The translations under genes and the position numbers were made by a program. From Collibacillus ludicampi (GTDB taxonomy: Bacteria; Bacillota; Bacilli; Tumebacillales; BOQE01): a stretch of DNA of 64,000 nt. The first letter of the stretch is position 1; every line of letters starts with the position of its first letter. The stretch spans positions 3,927,424 through 3,991,423 of the forward strand of contig NZ_BOQE01000001.1 of assembly GCF_023705585.1 (NCBI RefSeq), in the 5' to 3' direction. Shown here piece by piece: positions 53,219-62,453 of this stretch. The notes beneath the pieces are model-generated. The model did not search any database, was not told where the DNA came from, and saw only the letters and a program-made list of their open reading frames with translations.

Positions 53219-54609
53219 AGTTGAGTCCGATATACTGTGTAAAAATGGTTCAGTAATCTAGCAAAAATTGAGCCATTTCGCTTCCTCTTTGGTAGAATAA
53301 GGTTGGCGACTAATCTACTAAGGAGGAATGGAAAATGGCTCAATATCAGATTAACCTAAATGATGAAATTTTGCACGGTTTATTTCAGAGGGATGAAGCG
53401 GTAGCTCGATTAATCGAGCAAGTATTGAATCAGGTCCTTCAGGCCCAGGTTACAGAACAGCTGAAAGCAGCTCCGTATGAGCGTACCGAAGAACGTCAAG
53501 GATACCGGAATGGTACACTCCCCCATACTCTCACTACACGAGTAGGGACGCTCACGCTTCGCGTTCCAAGACTCCGGAATGGTCAATTCTCTACAGACCT
53601 TTTCATGCGCTATCAGCGGAGTGAACAAGCTCTCGTCTTAGCCTTAATGGAAATGGTGGTCAATGGGGTCTCCACCCGTAAGGTAGCCAAAATTACGGAG
53701 GAATTGTGTGGAACAGAGTTCTCAAAATCAACGGTGTCGGACTTGTGTAAACGCCTGGATCCCATTGTACATGCCTGGAACAATCGGAACCTTAGAGAGC
53801 ATACGTATCCCTTTCTCATCGTGGATGCCATGGTTTTAAAAATCCGGGAAGAGGGACGTGTGCGTTCTCGGAGTGTCATGATCGCAACGGGCATTAACGA
53901 AGAAGGATATCGTGAAATCCTGGGGCTGATGCTTGGAGACAGCGAATCGGAAGCAAGCTGGACAGAGTTCTTTTCATGGCTCAAAAGCAGAGACTTGCGA
54001 GGCGTGGATATCGTCGTCTCGGACAGCCATAGTGGGTTGGTAAATGCCGTAAAAGCGCAATTTCAGGGATGTACGTGGCAACGTTGTCAAACTCATTTTA
54101 TGCGTAACTTACTGGATGCTACACCCAAGTCCCTACAAGGGGATGTCTATGGGCGTATAAGAGCGATTCTTGACGCTCCTGACTTAAAAACGGCGAGAGT
54201 CTTACTGAACCAGGTGATCGAAGACTATTACGAAAAAGCTCCACGTGCTATGCGGGTGCTTGAAGAAGGATTTGACGATGTGACAGCTGTATTGGAGCTT
54301 CCAGAACGTTATCGCAAGCGATTACGCACAACCAATGGCCAGGAGCGCCTGAACGAAGAAATCCGTCGACGCGAGCGGGTGATCCGCATCTTTCCCAATC
54401 GAGAGTCCGCCTTACGGCTGCTTGGTGCGTTGCTGATGGAGATGGATGAGAAGTGGAGTACGGGCCGTCGCTACCTGGACATGACTGAGTACTGGGATTG
54501 GCGCAAAGTACAGAAAGAGACTTTGAAACAGGCTTCCAAGGTACACCATCTTCGCTAGGCGACCTGTTCTACCAAAGAGGGGATTTTACACACAAATTCG
54601 GACTTGATC
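53219..54609 (+). mobile_element. complete IS256-family insertion sequence, 1,391 bp
   Basis: The ends AGTTGAGTCCGATATACTG and, inverted, GATCAAGTCCGAATTTGTG share the AGTCCGA core and TGTGTAAAAT. An 8-bp direct repeat, CCATAATA, flanks it at 53211-53218 and 54610-54617. One intact transposase gene lies inside. This is the parent type of the scars at 23444 and 35469. Confidence 0.95.
53335..54558 (+). CDS. IS256-family (mutator-type) transposase
   Basis: This 407-residue intact enzyme has the mutator family features FLIVDAMVLKIREEGRVRSR, a DSHSGLVNAVKAQFQG segment with catalytic Asp, the CQTHFMRNLLDATP motif and a late Glu in TNGQERLNEEIRRRERV. GGAGG precedes the ATG. The enzyme should be able to mobilise this copy. 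Confidence 0.95.
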   Translation: MAQYQINLNDEILHGLFQRDEAVARLIEQVLNQVLQAQVTEQLKAAPYERTEERQGYRNGTLPHTLTTRVGTLTLRVPRLRNGQFSTDLFMRYQRSEQALVLALMEMVVNGVSTRKVAKITEELCGTEFSKSTVSDLCKRLDPIVHAWNNRNLREHTYPFLIVDAMVLKIREEGRVRSRSVMIATGINEEGYREILGLMLGDSESEASWTEFFSWLKSRDLRGVDIVVSDSHSGLVNAVKAQFQGCTWQRCQTHFMRNLLDATPKSLQGDVYGRIRAILDAPDLKTARVLLNQVIEDYYEKAPRAMRVLEEGFDDVTAVLELPERYRKRLRTTNGQERLNEEIRRRERVIRIFPNRESALRLLGALLMEMDEKWSTGRRYLDMTEYWDWRKVQKETLKQASKVHHLR

Positions 54610-54753
54610 CCATAATAGCATGTCAAGATTATCAAATACCGCAAAGTTACCGCAATAAAACCGCAAAAGAAGCTCAATGGAACCGATTATTCCAATTCAT
54701 AAAGTAAAATAAGTTAAAAAAATATATCACCCTAAATTTTGTTATATTTTTTA

Positions 54754-55059
54754 TTAGAACCATATGCTCTCTATAGGATATTTTTCGGCATTCTTTTTAA
54801 GTTTATCGAGTATGGCTTGCTCAATATCAATATCTAACTCATGAGCTAATAGGAGAGTATAAATAGCAACATCTGCAAGCTCATCCTTCAAATTTTGATA
54901 ATTTTCCTTTGTAGCTTCTTCACTGTTTTTCCACTGAAAATTCTCCAGCAGCTCACTAGCTTCCAAAGTTAATGATATCGCAAGATCTTTAGGATTGTGA
55001 AATTGCTTCCAATTACGGTCATCTCGAAATTTTATCACTTCTTTTATTAGATGATTCAT
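54754..55059 (-). CDS. MazG-like nucleotide pyrophosphohydrolase
   Basis: This 101-residue single-domain protein has the MazG-like metal motif: TLEASELLENFQW and LKDELADVAIYTLLLAHELD, with Glu/Asp residues for Mg2+. Such enzymes hydrolyse non-canonical or excess dNTPs to dNMP plus pyrophosphate. It is AT-rich and lies alone between IS256 and IS110, so it was probably carried in. Confidence 0.88.
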   Translation of the reverse strand: MNHLIKEVIKFRDDRNWKQFHNPKDLAISLTLEASELLENFQWKNSEEATKENYQNLKDELADVAIYTLLLAHELDIDIEQAILDKLKKNAEKYPIESIWF

Positions 55060-55456
55060 TTCATTCGCTCCTCGTATAGTATTTTTCAGATCCTCTGAAA
55101 CAGAGAATTACCAGTAAAGATTTATTGTTTTTGGGGAGAATTTCCCACCATTAAAAACAAGCAAGGGACTGGACTTTTCGTGATGTTCCCAGACAATGAA
55201 CATTAGGATCATTTGGGGAAATTCTTATATGCTCCTGTAGCTTTGTCTACTGGTTAAGTCTGTTTCCCCAGCTCTTGCTAGACCTTCTAACTCGCAGGCT
55301 GTTCCCTTTGGCAACCCATGCTCGAAGATAGCAGCTTCGAGGCAGCCCATGGCCCAAAGTGTGTTCTCATAACGAGGGTGTTGATCGGCAAGTGCGCTGG
55401 GGGCATCCCGAAGAGTCCATTTCCCTTGATCCTTAAACGAAAGGAGGTAATGCCCC

Positions 55457-56684
55457 GTGAAGTTATTTGTCGGAATTGACGTGAGCTCCAAAGACCTGAA
55501 TGTGTGCATCATGAACCATGAGGGGGACACCCTGCAGTCTTTTACTGCCACCAACAGTCCCGATGGTGCTGGCTTCATTCGTGATCGTGTTCTCCACTTT
55601 TCCGATCAGTACGGCGTTAAAGAAATCCAGATTGGCATGGAGTCCACCTCTGTCTATAGTTCATCCGGCCATGTTTTTTCATGAAGATGAGGCTCTCGCG
55701 AGCCGTAACACCAAAGTGTACACCATCAACCCGAAGTTAATCCGGAAGTTTAAAAAATCGTACCCTGACCTTCCAAAGACAGATCAGGTCGATGCATGGA
55801 TTATCGCGGATCGCTTGCGCTTTGGACGCCTCACCCTTACGGTTTTGATGCAAGAGCAATACATCGCTTTGCAACGGCTGACCCGGATGCGTTACCATCT
55901 CGTTCACAACCTCACGAGAGAAAAGCAGTTCTTTCTTCAGCAACTGTTTTTCAAGTGTAGCGCGTTCAAAACGGAGACAGAAACCTCTGTATTTGGACAT
56001 GCCATCATGGAACTGTTGCTGGAAAAATTCAGTATTGATGACATCAGTTCCATGGATGTCTATGAACTGGCCGACTATCTCAAGGAGAAAGGAAAGAATC
56101 GGTTTCCGAACCCTGAGCAGGTCGCCAAGTGCATCCAGAAAGCGGCGCGTTCTTCCTATCGCCTCTCCAAGTGTGTCGAGGATACCATCGACATTCTTTT
56201 GGGAACATTGATTGAATCCATTCGCAGCATACAAGCCCAGATCAAAGAACTGGATAAGGCGATTAAACGTATTCTTGCCGGCATTCCGAATACGCTGCAA
56301 ACCATTCCTGGCATTGGCCCTATCTACTGTGCCGGGTTAATTGCCGAGATTGGCGACATTCAGAGGTTTGCGAATCAAGCCGCATTAGGCAAATATGCCG
56401 GACTTACCTGGAGTCAGCACCAATCCGGTGGCTTTGAGGCAGAAGACACTTCGATGATTCCGTCTGGCAATCGTTATCTCCGTTATTACCTTGTGGAGGC
56501 TGCCCACTCGGTAAAACGGCATGAGCCAGAATTTCGCGACTATTACCAGAAGAAGTTCAACGAAGTGCCGAAGCACCAACATAAAAGAGCCCTCGTCTTA
56601 ACCGCAAGAAAACTTGTGCGTTTGGTCGATGTGCTGCTACGCAACGACCAAATCTACACGCCTAGAAGGAAGGGGAATCAATAG
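55457..56684 (+). pseudogene. IS110-family transposase, frameshifted
   Basis: The N-terminal frame starts with GTG after AAGGAGG: MKLFVGIDVSSKDLNVCIMN, the DEDD catalytic start, up to MESTSVYS. The second frame resumes at HPAMFFHEDEALASRNTKVY and holds the C-terminal domain: LQTIPGIGPIYCAGLIAEIG, then GLTWSQHQSGGF, with the end at 56684. The shift is near 55660. Element ends are not marked by inverted repeats, as usual for IS110; 55060-55456 and 56685-56923 hold no other gene. Confidence 0.85.
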
Positions 56685-56923
56685 GAGATCACTCTCCTTA
56701 TGAATCCTTTAGCAATAAACCCAGTTATTAACAAATGATCGAGCTGGGCTTCTTAAGTATTGCCTTTTTTGCCCTAAAATCGCCATTTCGGTCTTAGAGA
56801 ATTTCCAATTCGGACGTTTTAGGGGTTGACATATTACCGCAGGACTTATTCTTGTCTTCGAAAAAAGAAACAAATACCTACACGTATAATAGCACTATTA
56901 AAAACTAATATTTTAAAAAAGGA

Positions 56924-57560
56924 TCACCCTTCCGTGATCCCCACCAACATCGCAAACTCACACACAGCTTCTCGCCTCCAATAATCATGAGTCCGCTCAG
57001 ATATACAAAGCTTCTTTATAACTTCAAGCACGCTTCGCTTCTCGATATACCTCATTCGTAAAAGCTGCTCCAGATGCGGCGCATACGACTTCAACTCATC
57101 CAACGCTTGCTCAATCGCTTCTTTCTCTGTTTTCAATCGCTCGGCTTCTACTCTCCATCTCCGCACAGCGGATCTCATCTGTAGTAACATGCCCCTCCAC
57201 GTCCACATACGCCTCTCCACCAAACGGCCGCGTACCGATCATAAGTCCGCGGATTTCATCCAGAGCCCTTTCATCTTCTTCATCATCTCCACTAATCAGA
57301 TGGAACAGCGTCTCGGCTTTCTGTACGTGCATATATTCGCGGACATCGGTTGTATAAGCACGGCCAACCGTGACGAGTCGTTTGATCTTTGCTTGTGGAA
57401 CACGGATCGAAGAGACTAGCCCAATCCCCTGTGCCTTCCGTTCAGCCGATCTGATGAGCGCAGGTAGCTTAGGATACCGCTTGAGTAACGCAACCACTTG
57501 TTTCTCTACTTGCTCATAGGTCATCTTCGGAAGCACCTCCACGAAAGCCAACTGTTCCAT
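56924..57560 (-). pseudogene. ArpU/RinA-like phage late regulator, in two frames
   Basis: The first frame (149 residues) starts MEQLAFVEVLPKMTYEQVEK and contains VALLKRYPKLPALIRSAERK, as in ArpU-like proteins. The second (to 56924) carries VEAERLKTEKEAIEQALDEL and LLRMRYIEKRSVLEVIKKLC then ISERTHDYWRREA, an HTH end. They overlap near 57110-57223 and read best as one protein of about 210 residues with a one-base shift; two coupled genes are the alternative. Such regulators control phage late genes. Confidence 0.6.
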
Positions 57561-57627
57561 ATGGATCTCCCCCTCACGTCAATGCTATTTTAGGTTGCCT
57601 GTTACATAGAAACGCCGAAAAGAGGAA

Positions 57628-57741
57628 TTAAGCCCTCTTGCTTTCGAACCTGCTTTTCTCGCAGTTCTCACACCGATTTATCAGTCTGCGCTCCTCATCG
57701 CCCTCATATTTTTGACCGCAATTCAAACAACAATAAGTCAC
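57628..57741 (-). CDS. small C4 zinc-ribbon protein
   Basis: This 37-residue protein starts at GTG 57741 (GGAGGTGG upstream): VTYCCLNCGQKYEG, then RCENCEKS. Two CxxC pairs form a zinc ribbon. Its start overlaps the recU stop by 4 bp. Confidence 0.65.
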   Translation of the reverse strand: MTYCCLNCGQKYEGDEERRLINRCENCEKSRFESKRA

Positions 57742-58268
57742 GCACTTTCCACCTCCATTATCAGCTGATCCACTGCTGCAAGATAATCTACCGGCACCCC
57801 GCGCCCAGATCTCACCTGGAGACAAAGTCTGTCAAATTCATCGATCGGTATACTCTTTCGTCCCCCCGTTTGCGCAGCCGTCCAAGCGTACAATAAATGC
57901 TTCACTGTCAATAGATACACGGCATGTTGTTTCACGAACTCGACGAGCACAAATGCGATTCCGCCATGCTGATCCACTTTCCGTAAGTGATCTACCTGAT
58001 GCTCATGGATGTCTTTTAGTGGCCAAGATGTCAATGAATGCGTGGACTTCGCCTCAAATTCGATCGCCCGACCTCGGTACACTCCGGTGTAATCGACGGT
58101 GCTGGGCTTTTCGAATACGGCAACATGCTGGTTTTTGATCTTAGCGGGACCGAGCACTTTCATCGGCGTTGGACGCTTTGTAATGATCGCCAATCCGCGA
58201 CGGTTGTAAATGTCGTTCGTCAGGTTGATAAGTGCCTCAAATCCCATTCCCTGGTTGCCGTGGCTCAT
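57738..58268 (-). CDS. recU: RecU-family Holliday junction resolvase
   Basis: This 176-residue protein starts MSHGNQGMGFEALINLTNDI. The nuclease core is STVDYTGVYRGRAIEFEAKS with the catalytic Asp, Glu and Lys. QVDHLRKVDQHGGIAFVLVE follows. It resolves recombination intermediates in phage DNA. Small zinc-finger genes overlap it on both sides by ATGA-type junctions, so the cluster is tightly coupled. Confidence 0.9.
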   Translation of the reverse strand: MSHGNQGMGFEALINLTNDIYNRRGLAIITKRPTPMKVLGPAKIKNQHVAVFEKPSTVDYTGVYRGRAIEFEAKSTHSLTSWPLKDIHEHQVDHLRKVDQHGGIAFVLVEFVKQHAVYLLTVKHLLYAWTAAQTGGRKSIPIDEFDRLCLQVRSGRGVPVDYLAAVDQLIMEVESA

Positions 58269-58447
58269 TCATCCCACACCTCCGGCTGACGAGTGATTTC
58301 TACCAATCCAGTACCGCCATCCAGTAAATTTTCATCAGACTGACAAACTGGACAAACAATGACAGACTGATCTTCAAAAGCTGTCTCTATCCCGAACAAA
58401 ACGTTGCAATCTTTGCAACAGTACAGATGCATTTCAATACCTTGCAT
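58265..58447 (-). CDS. small zinc-binding phage protein
   Basis: This 60-residue protein: MQGIEMHLYCCKDCNVLFGI, later VIVCPVCQSDENLL. CxxC pairs at about residues 10-14 and 32-35 suggest a zinc ribbon. It overlaps the recU start by 4 bp. No known family. Confidence 0.6.
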   Translation of the reverse strand: MQGIEMHLYCCKDCNVLFGIETAFEDQSVIVCPVCQSDENLLDGGTGLVEITRQPEVWDE

Positions 58448-58475
58448 TCTTTCCCCTCCCTCTCAGCCCTCGATA

Positions 58476-58733
58476 CTATACAACAAAACCTGTCTTCTCT
58501 TGCTCAATCCGGGCCTCTTGATACCTATCCTTTAGCTCATCGGCCACCTTCTTGGCTGTCTCTCTTTTCGGAAAACGTTGTAAGCCATCCCCAACTTCTA
58601 CATTCAGCACCTTCGCTACTTCACCCGTCTCCTCGTAAACGCCTTTTTCTCGTACCACTTCGGGTGCATGGCGTCTTGTCGGAGTCGTTCGGCGTCGATC
58701 AGTTGGAATATCATCTCGCGGTTCATTTCCCAC
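58476..58733 (-). CDS. small hypothetical phage protein
   Basis: This 85-residue, highly charged protein starts at GTG with GGAGG 5 nt upstream. The C-terminal GLQRFPKRETAKKVADELKD looks like a short helical DNA- or protein-binding tail. It overlaps the end of the nuclease-like gene by 11 bp. Confidence 0.5.
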   Translation of the reverse strand: MGNEPRDDIPTDRRRTTPTRRHAPEVVREKGVYEETGEVAKVLNVEVGDGLQRFPKRETAKKVADELKDRYQEARIEQEKTGFVV

Positions 58734-59529
58734 TCCGTCCTCCGATCATATCCCGGATCCTCGTTGCCTTTTCAAGCAACCTGTTCACTTCGTACACAAC
58801 GTCCATGCCAATCCCAGATGTCAGCTTTTGACGGAGTTCGTCCTGCCAATTTCCCCAAGGTCTTATCTCGATGGCAAACTCTCTCAGGATGGACTTCAGC
58901 TCGTCAAGCTGCTTCAGTTGCATCCGAAGGCTTTCCAATTCCCTTTCGGCCTTGGCAGCTCGATCAGTTTCCTCTCTCAGTTGCTGCACCAATTTTGTTC
59001 CCACAAGGTAACCCAATTCTTTTTTATCTTTCTTGTCTTCAACGTAGGCTTCGAACAGTTTCCTGCGATTACTAAAGAATGGGTGTCTATCACGGTCCGT
59101 TCGCGAGATCACTATGTGATATAACAACGTGACAGGAATTTCGATGTCGCGAAACCGCGCTGCCTTTGCCGTGTGTAAGTTTCCGTTCTCTGGGTTGAAT
59201 GTCACCAATCCCACGTCCTCGGGCAATTCATCTGGGTGGATCAGCTCTTTAGGACACGCAAAGTACAGTCGGTGACAAAACTGTCGGTATGCCGGCCACT
59301 TCTCATCCCGCAGAAAACCCTGGCGATCTACTTTAACCTCGTATGCCGTGACACAAGGGCTTGACCAGCTCGGTTTTATCGCCAGTCCGTCAATCCGTTT
59401 CAACTCACCAGGATGAGCAGTCCATGTCGGACCGGTTTTGACTTCTGTGAGCCAGACATCTTTTTCATGACGTTTTGATAAGGCACGTAAAATCTGATCT
59501 GCACGCACTTTCTTTGGCCTACCGCTCAT
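58723..59529 (-). CDS. MmcB-like restriction-endonuclease-fold phage protein
   Basis: This 268-residue protein has an N-terminal nuclease-fold core: RHEKDVWLTEVKTGPTW, later RIDGLAIKPSW, then CVTAYEVKVDRQGFLRDEKW. The D...ExK pattern resembles MmcB-type repair proteins. A coiled coil (EETDRAAKAERELESLRMQL) forms the C-terminal third. Probably a DNA-processing protein of the phage module; the catalytic assignment is by pattern only. Confidence 0.6.
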   Translation of the reverse strand: MSGRPKKVRADQILRALSKRHEKDVWLTEVKTGPTWTAHPGELKRIDGLAIKPSWSSPCVTAYEVKVDRQGFLRDEKWPAYRQFCHRLYFACPKELIHPDELPEDVGLVTFNPENGNLHTAKAARFRDIEIPVTLLYHIVISRTDRDRHPFFSNRRKLFEAYVEDKKDKKELGYLVGTKLVQQLREETDRAAKAERELESLRMQLKQLDELKSILREFAIEIRPWGNWQDELRQKLTSGIGMDVVYEVNRLLEKATRIRDMIGGRSGK

Positions 59530-59595
59530 AAAACTTTTCTCCTCCTCTCATGCATGCGGCGATGTCATCGCTCCTACTTTTGCCGGTTGTGCCGT

Positions 59596-59784
59596 TCAAT
59601 CGTGGCGATGGTCGATTGTTGAATCTGTGCTTGCGAATCCTTCCCGGTCACCACATTCTTTGATTTGAGCAAGTTTTAAAGCGAGCTTGTTCAGTTCTTC
59701 GAATGCTTTCTGTCTTTCAGGAGTTCCCCGTTCCGTTTCCCGCTCGATCGTCTGTAAAAGTTTCACGATTTGCCTCATGATCAT
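59596..59784 (-). CDS. small hypothetical protein after dnaB
   Basis: About 62 residues, mostly one helix (MIMRQIVKLLQTIERETERG). GGGGTG precedes the chosen ATG, which lies just after the dnaB stop. No known family. Confidence 0.45.
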   Translation of the reverse strand: MIMRQIVKLLQTIERETERGTPERQKAFEELNKLALKLAQIKECGDREGFASTDSTIDHRHD

Positions 59785-59789
59785 GACTT

Positions 59790-61136
59790 TCACCCCTTTG
59801 TGAGTGTCATGGGATCGAAGAACTTCTGATATGGCTTGATAAACCCGAGTTCCACCGTGCCGGTCGGTGCATTCCTGTTTTTCGCGAAGATGATTTCCAT
59901 GATTCCCTTCTTCTCCGTATTCGCATCGTAGTAATCGTCCCGGTGCAAAAAAGCCACGATATCCGCTTCCTGCTCGATTTGACCGGATTCCCTCAGGTCG
60001 GACAGGACCGGTTTTTTCTCCTGACGTTGTTCCACTCCTCGGCTTAACTGGGAAAGTGCAACGACCGTACAGTTACATTCACGCGCCAGCTCTTTCATCT
60101 CGATAGCTGCCTCCGTCACGAAATCGAACCTGCTCATATTCCGTGGCCTCCGGATACGCTGTAGATAGTCAATCGCCACAACAAGCCTTGCATCAGGCCC
60201 GATTCTTCTCCGTAACCGTCTCACTTCACGTTTGATATACGTGACGGTCATCGATGCTGTATCGTCTATAAGAAAACGATCCGGTAGCTCGCTCAGTGTT
60301 TTGGCTATCAGTTTCCACTGGTCATCATCCAGGTCGCCAGATCGCAAAATCTGAAGATCAATCTGTGCCTTTGAAGCAACGATCCGGTTCATAAGGCCTC
60401 GATCTTTGTCCATCTCAAGCGAGAACAACGCAAAATATGTATTCTCGTGCTGCGCGACGTTATACCCGATGTTCAGGACAAAGGTCGTTTTGCCGATAGA
60501 CGGTCTGGCGCCTATCACGATAAAGTCTTGCTCTTGTAAACCGCACATGTAAGCATCGAGGCTTGGAAAGCCGGTTGGTGTCCCCGAAAGCGTCCCCGGT
60601 TTTTTATACAAGGTCTCAAGCGCGTCCATATATGGGTGAATTAACTCAGTGATTGATACGAGACCACCGATTTTGGTACGGACAGGCTCAGCTTCTGAAA
60701 GCCGCTTTTCGGCTTCGTCGAACAACTCGCGACTTGAGCCATATGCCCCTTCCAATGCCAGTCTCACGATCTCTTCACCGGCACGAATCAACCGCCGTCG
60801 CTCGGATAGTTCACGAATGCGTTGTGCATATTCGCGAACGTTCCAGCTCGTCAAATATTCAATGCCCTTGGTCGTTAACGGAATAAGCTTCGAGCGGATC
60901 AGTTCGTCCGTCTTTTTCGGCGATAAAAGCTGGGCAACAGAGACCATATCGACCCGTTTGTTTGCGTTATACAGACGGATCATAGCTTTCCAGATGCGTT
61001 CACACAGCGGATCGTAGAAGTCACTCGAATGCAGGAGATCAACGATGTCTTCAAGCCATTGCTCGCGCGCAAGCAGTCCGCCAACGAGGATTTCCTCGGT
61101 CTCTTTCGAGTGAGGAAGGCCATTAGCCGCTTGCAT
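59790..61136 (-). CDS. dnaB: replicative DNA helicase (DnaB-like)
   Basis: This 448-residue helicase has a DnaB N-terminal domain (TEEILVGGLLAREQWLEDIV) and a RecA-like C-terminal domain. Walker A is GARPSIGKTTF, Walker B LVVAIDYLQRI, followed by ALSQLSRGVEQR and SDLRESGQIEQEADIVAFLH. It unwinds DNA at the element's fork. The ATG at 61136 has AGGAGG upstream and overlaps the initiator gene by 14 bp. Confidence 0.93.
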   Translation of the reverse strand: MQAANGLPHSKETEEILVGGLLAREQWLEDIVDLLHSSDFYDPLCERIWKAMIRLYNANKRVDMVSVAQLLSPKKTDELIRSKLIPLTTKGIEYLTSWNVREYAQRIRELSERRRLIRAGEEIVRLALEGAYGSSRELFDEAEKRLSEAEPVRTKIGGLVSITELIHPYMDALETLYKKPGTLSGTPTGFPSLDAYMCGLQEQDFIVIGARPSIGKTTFVLNIGYNVAQHENTYFALFSLEMDKDRGLMNRIVASKAQIDLQILRSGDLDDDQWKLIAKTLSELPDRFLIDDTASMTVTYIKREVRRLRRRIGPDARLVVAIDYLQRIRRPRNMSRFDFVTEAAIEMKELARECNCTVVALSQLSRGVEQRQEKKPVLSDLRESGQIEQEADIVAFLHRDDYYDANTEKKGIMEIIFAKNRNAPTGTVELGFIKPYQKFFDPMTLTKG

Positions 61137-61923
61137 GGAGCAACCTCCTAAGCGTACGCTGCACGCTTTCCGGCATCTGCTTTGAGTATGCTTCCGCATT
61201 GGCCAAAGCGGATGCACCTGCAACTTCAGCATGCACCTTCTTGATATCCCCGATTTTTTTCCACTCGCTGTTTATCGCTTTGAAGAAGTAGAACATGGAA
61301 TTCACGTCATACTGTTCCGCAATGGATTTCATGGTTTGTAGGATGAAATCGAGTGGGATTTCAGATTCCGCCAACTTGCTGATATATCCGATATCCGCGC
61401 TTGTTAGCGAATGGATCTTGATTCCACGTAGAGTTGCATAGCATTCTGCTATTTCTCTCATCGAATCACGCACGCGATCATCATCATCTTTTTTGTTTAT
61501 ATTTATGTTTAGGTATGTGCTACTTCCGCGCTCCTCGTGTGTCAACTGGAACGCTCCTTCTGTGCCTACTTCTGTGCCTACTTCTGTGCCAACCACTGTG
61601 TCTACTGGTGTGACTCCTTCTGTGCCTACTTTTTGACGGTCAGAAAGTAGAGAGATCATTTTGTATTGGCCTGCTTGATTGGACTTCCCCTTCTTATACT
61701 GAATTAGCCCAAGTTGTATTAGACCGTTTCTCGCCTTGTCTAATCCCTGTCTGGACAATCCAGTCATCAGTTGCAGCGTTTGATTCGGTGCCGAAAACCA
61801 TTCCTTCCAGCCAGTCTGATTGTTTATGGACATCAACGCGTACCATAAAGCAATCTGTCCGGTGGAAGCGCGGTTTATCATTACCCAATCGCGAAACGCA
61901 TTCAACTCGAGGATGTAATTCAC
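61123..61923 (-). CDS. phage replication initiation (DnaD-like) protein
   Basis: This 266-residue protein has an N-terminal winged helix (IALWYALMSINNQTGWKEWF, LTGLSRQGLDKARNGLIQLG) and a C-terminal DnaD-like helical part (LTSADIGYISKLAESEIPLD then a YFFKAI segment). A linker carries three VGTE repeats encoded by GTGCCTACTTCT-type tandem copies. It likely loads DnaB, whose gene follows. The GTG at 61923 is chosen for the AGGTG spacing. Confidence 0.75.
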   Translation of the reverse strand: MNYILELNAFRDWVMINRASTGQIALWYALMSINNQTGWKEWFSAPNQTLQLMTGLSRQGLDKARNGLIQLGLIQYKKGKSNQAGQYKMISLLSDRQKVGTEGVTPVDTVVGTEVGTEVGTEGAFQLTHEERGSSTYLNININKKDDDDRVRDSMREIAECYATLRGIKIHSLTSADIGYISKLAESEIPLDFILQTMKSIAEQYDVNSMFYFFKAINSEWKKIGDIKKVHAEVAGASALANAEAYSKQMPESVQRTLRRLLHASG

Positions 61924-62026
61924 GTCCAATCACCTACTTTCTCTGCTGGATGATTGATTCACAATTACTTCTTAATGAACACAACCTTCTTCCACTTACC
62001 GCAGATCCGGACATCAGCGGCTATCA

Positions 62027-62188
62027 TCACTCTTTTGAAAGGTCTCCATTCTTTGCAAAGTCCATCGCCCACCACCACAAAAGATGAAGGTGGCCTATAG
62101 CTGTGGGCAACGAAATATCCAAGGCTTTTGCCAGCCTTTTGGTTTTCGGGTGCCGCGCAATTTCCTGATGGCTTTTCAGCCAGGCCAT
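62027..62188 (-). pseudogene. Lin1244-like N-terminal fragment of a phage initiator
   Basis: The frame reads MAWLKSHQEIARHPKTKRLA, ALDISLPTAIGHLHLLWWWA and MDFAKNGDLSKE, then stops. This is the start of phage replication proteins with the Lin1244/Lin1753-type domain, normally over 200 residues. An extra A in the A4 run at 62033-62036 would extend it to KRVMIAADVRICGKWKKVVF, ending near 61965. It appears truncated, its role probably taken by the next gene. Confidence 0.55.
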
Positions 62189-62221
62189 GGGACACCACCC
62201 CCGTTGTATCAGTCGCCTTGT

Positions 62222-62377
62222 TCATGGCCTTGTGTGCGCTACCACAGCGGATTCGACATGTTTGAGCACATCCATCCGCGTCAGCACCCCCAGAAGCGGC
62301 CCTTCAACAACTTCCCCATTCGCAAACACCACCTTCACCTTTGCCTTGCGGTTTTTCACGTATCCAAAAATCTGCAT
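62222..62377 (-). CDS. small beta-rich hypothetical phage protein
   Basis: This 51-residue protein starts at ATG 62377 with AGGTG upstream: MQIFGYVKNRKAKVKVVFAN, then GEVVEGPLLGVLTRMDVLKH. Short strand pattern, possibly a small RNA- or protein-binding fold. Lies 33 bp before the initiator fragment. Confidence 0.5.
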   Translation of the reverse strand: MQIFGYVKNRKAKVKVVFANGEVVEGPLLGVLTRMDVLKHVESAVVAHTRP

Positions 62378-62453
62378 TTCACACATCACCTATCTTCATC
62401 AATCTGATATAAAATAATTGAAAATCTATTATTAGATACTGGAGGGATCTTAC

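Larger units (their letters stand above)
53153..54707 (+). pseudogene. 46-codon frame split by IS256
   Basis: If the IS and one copy of its 8-bp target duplication are removed, an ATG at 53153 reads without a stop: MVLKHSHLLPRGCCTIRYNT, then IIACQDYQIPQSYRNKTAKE and AQWNRLFQFIK, ending at 54707. The frame is restored exactly, though its coding status is unproven. Confidence 0.35.

Noticed and set aside
58427..58831. Plus-strand frames across 58.4-59.1 kb
   Set aside because: They are antisense to well-supported phage genes with overlapping ATGA junctions.
61560..61620. Tandem GTGCCTACTTCT copies considered as a CRISPR-like or VNTR locus
   Set aside because: Only about three short in-frame copies inside the initiator linker; no spacers and no cas genes.
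61965..62225. 86-codon minus-strand frame starting MNKATDTTG
   Set aside because: The adjacent frame encodes a recognisable Lin1244-like start (MAWLKSHQEIARH) with its own ribosome binding site; only the last 20 or so codons of the 86-codon frame may belong to that gene through a frameshift.
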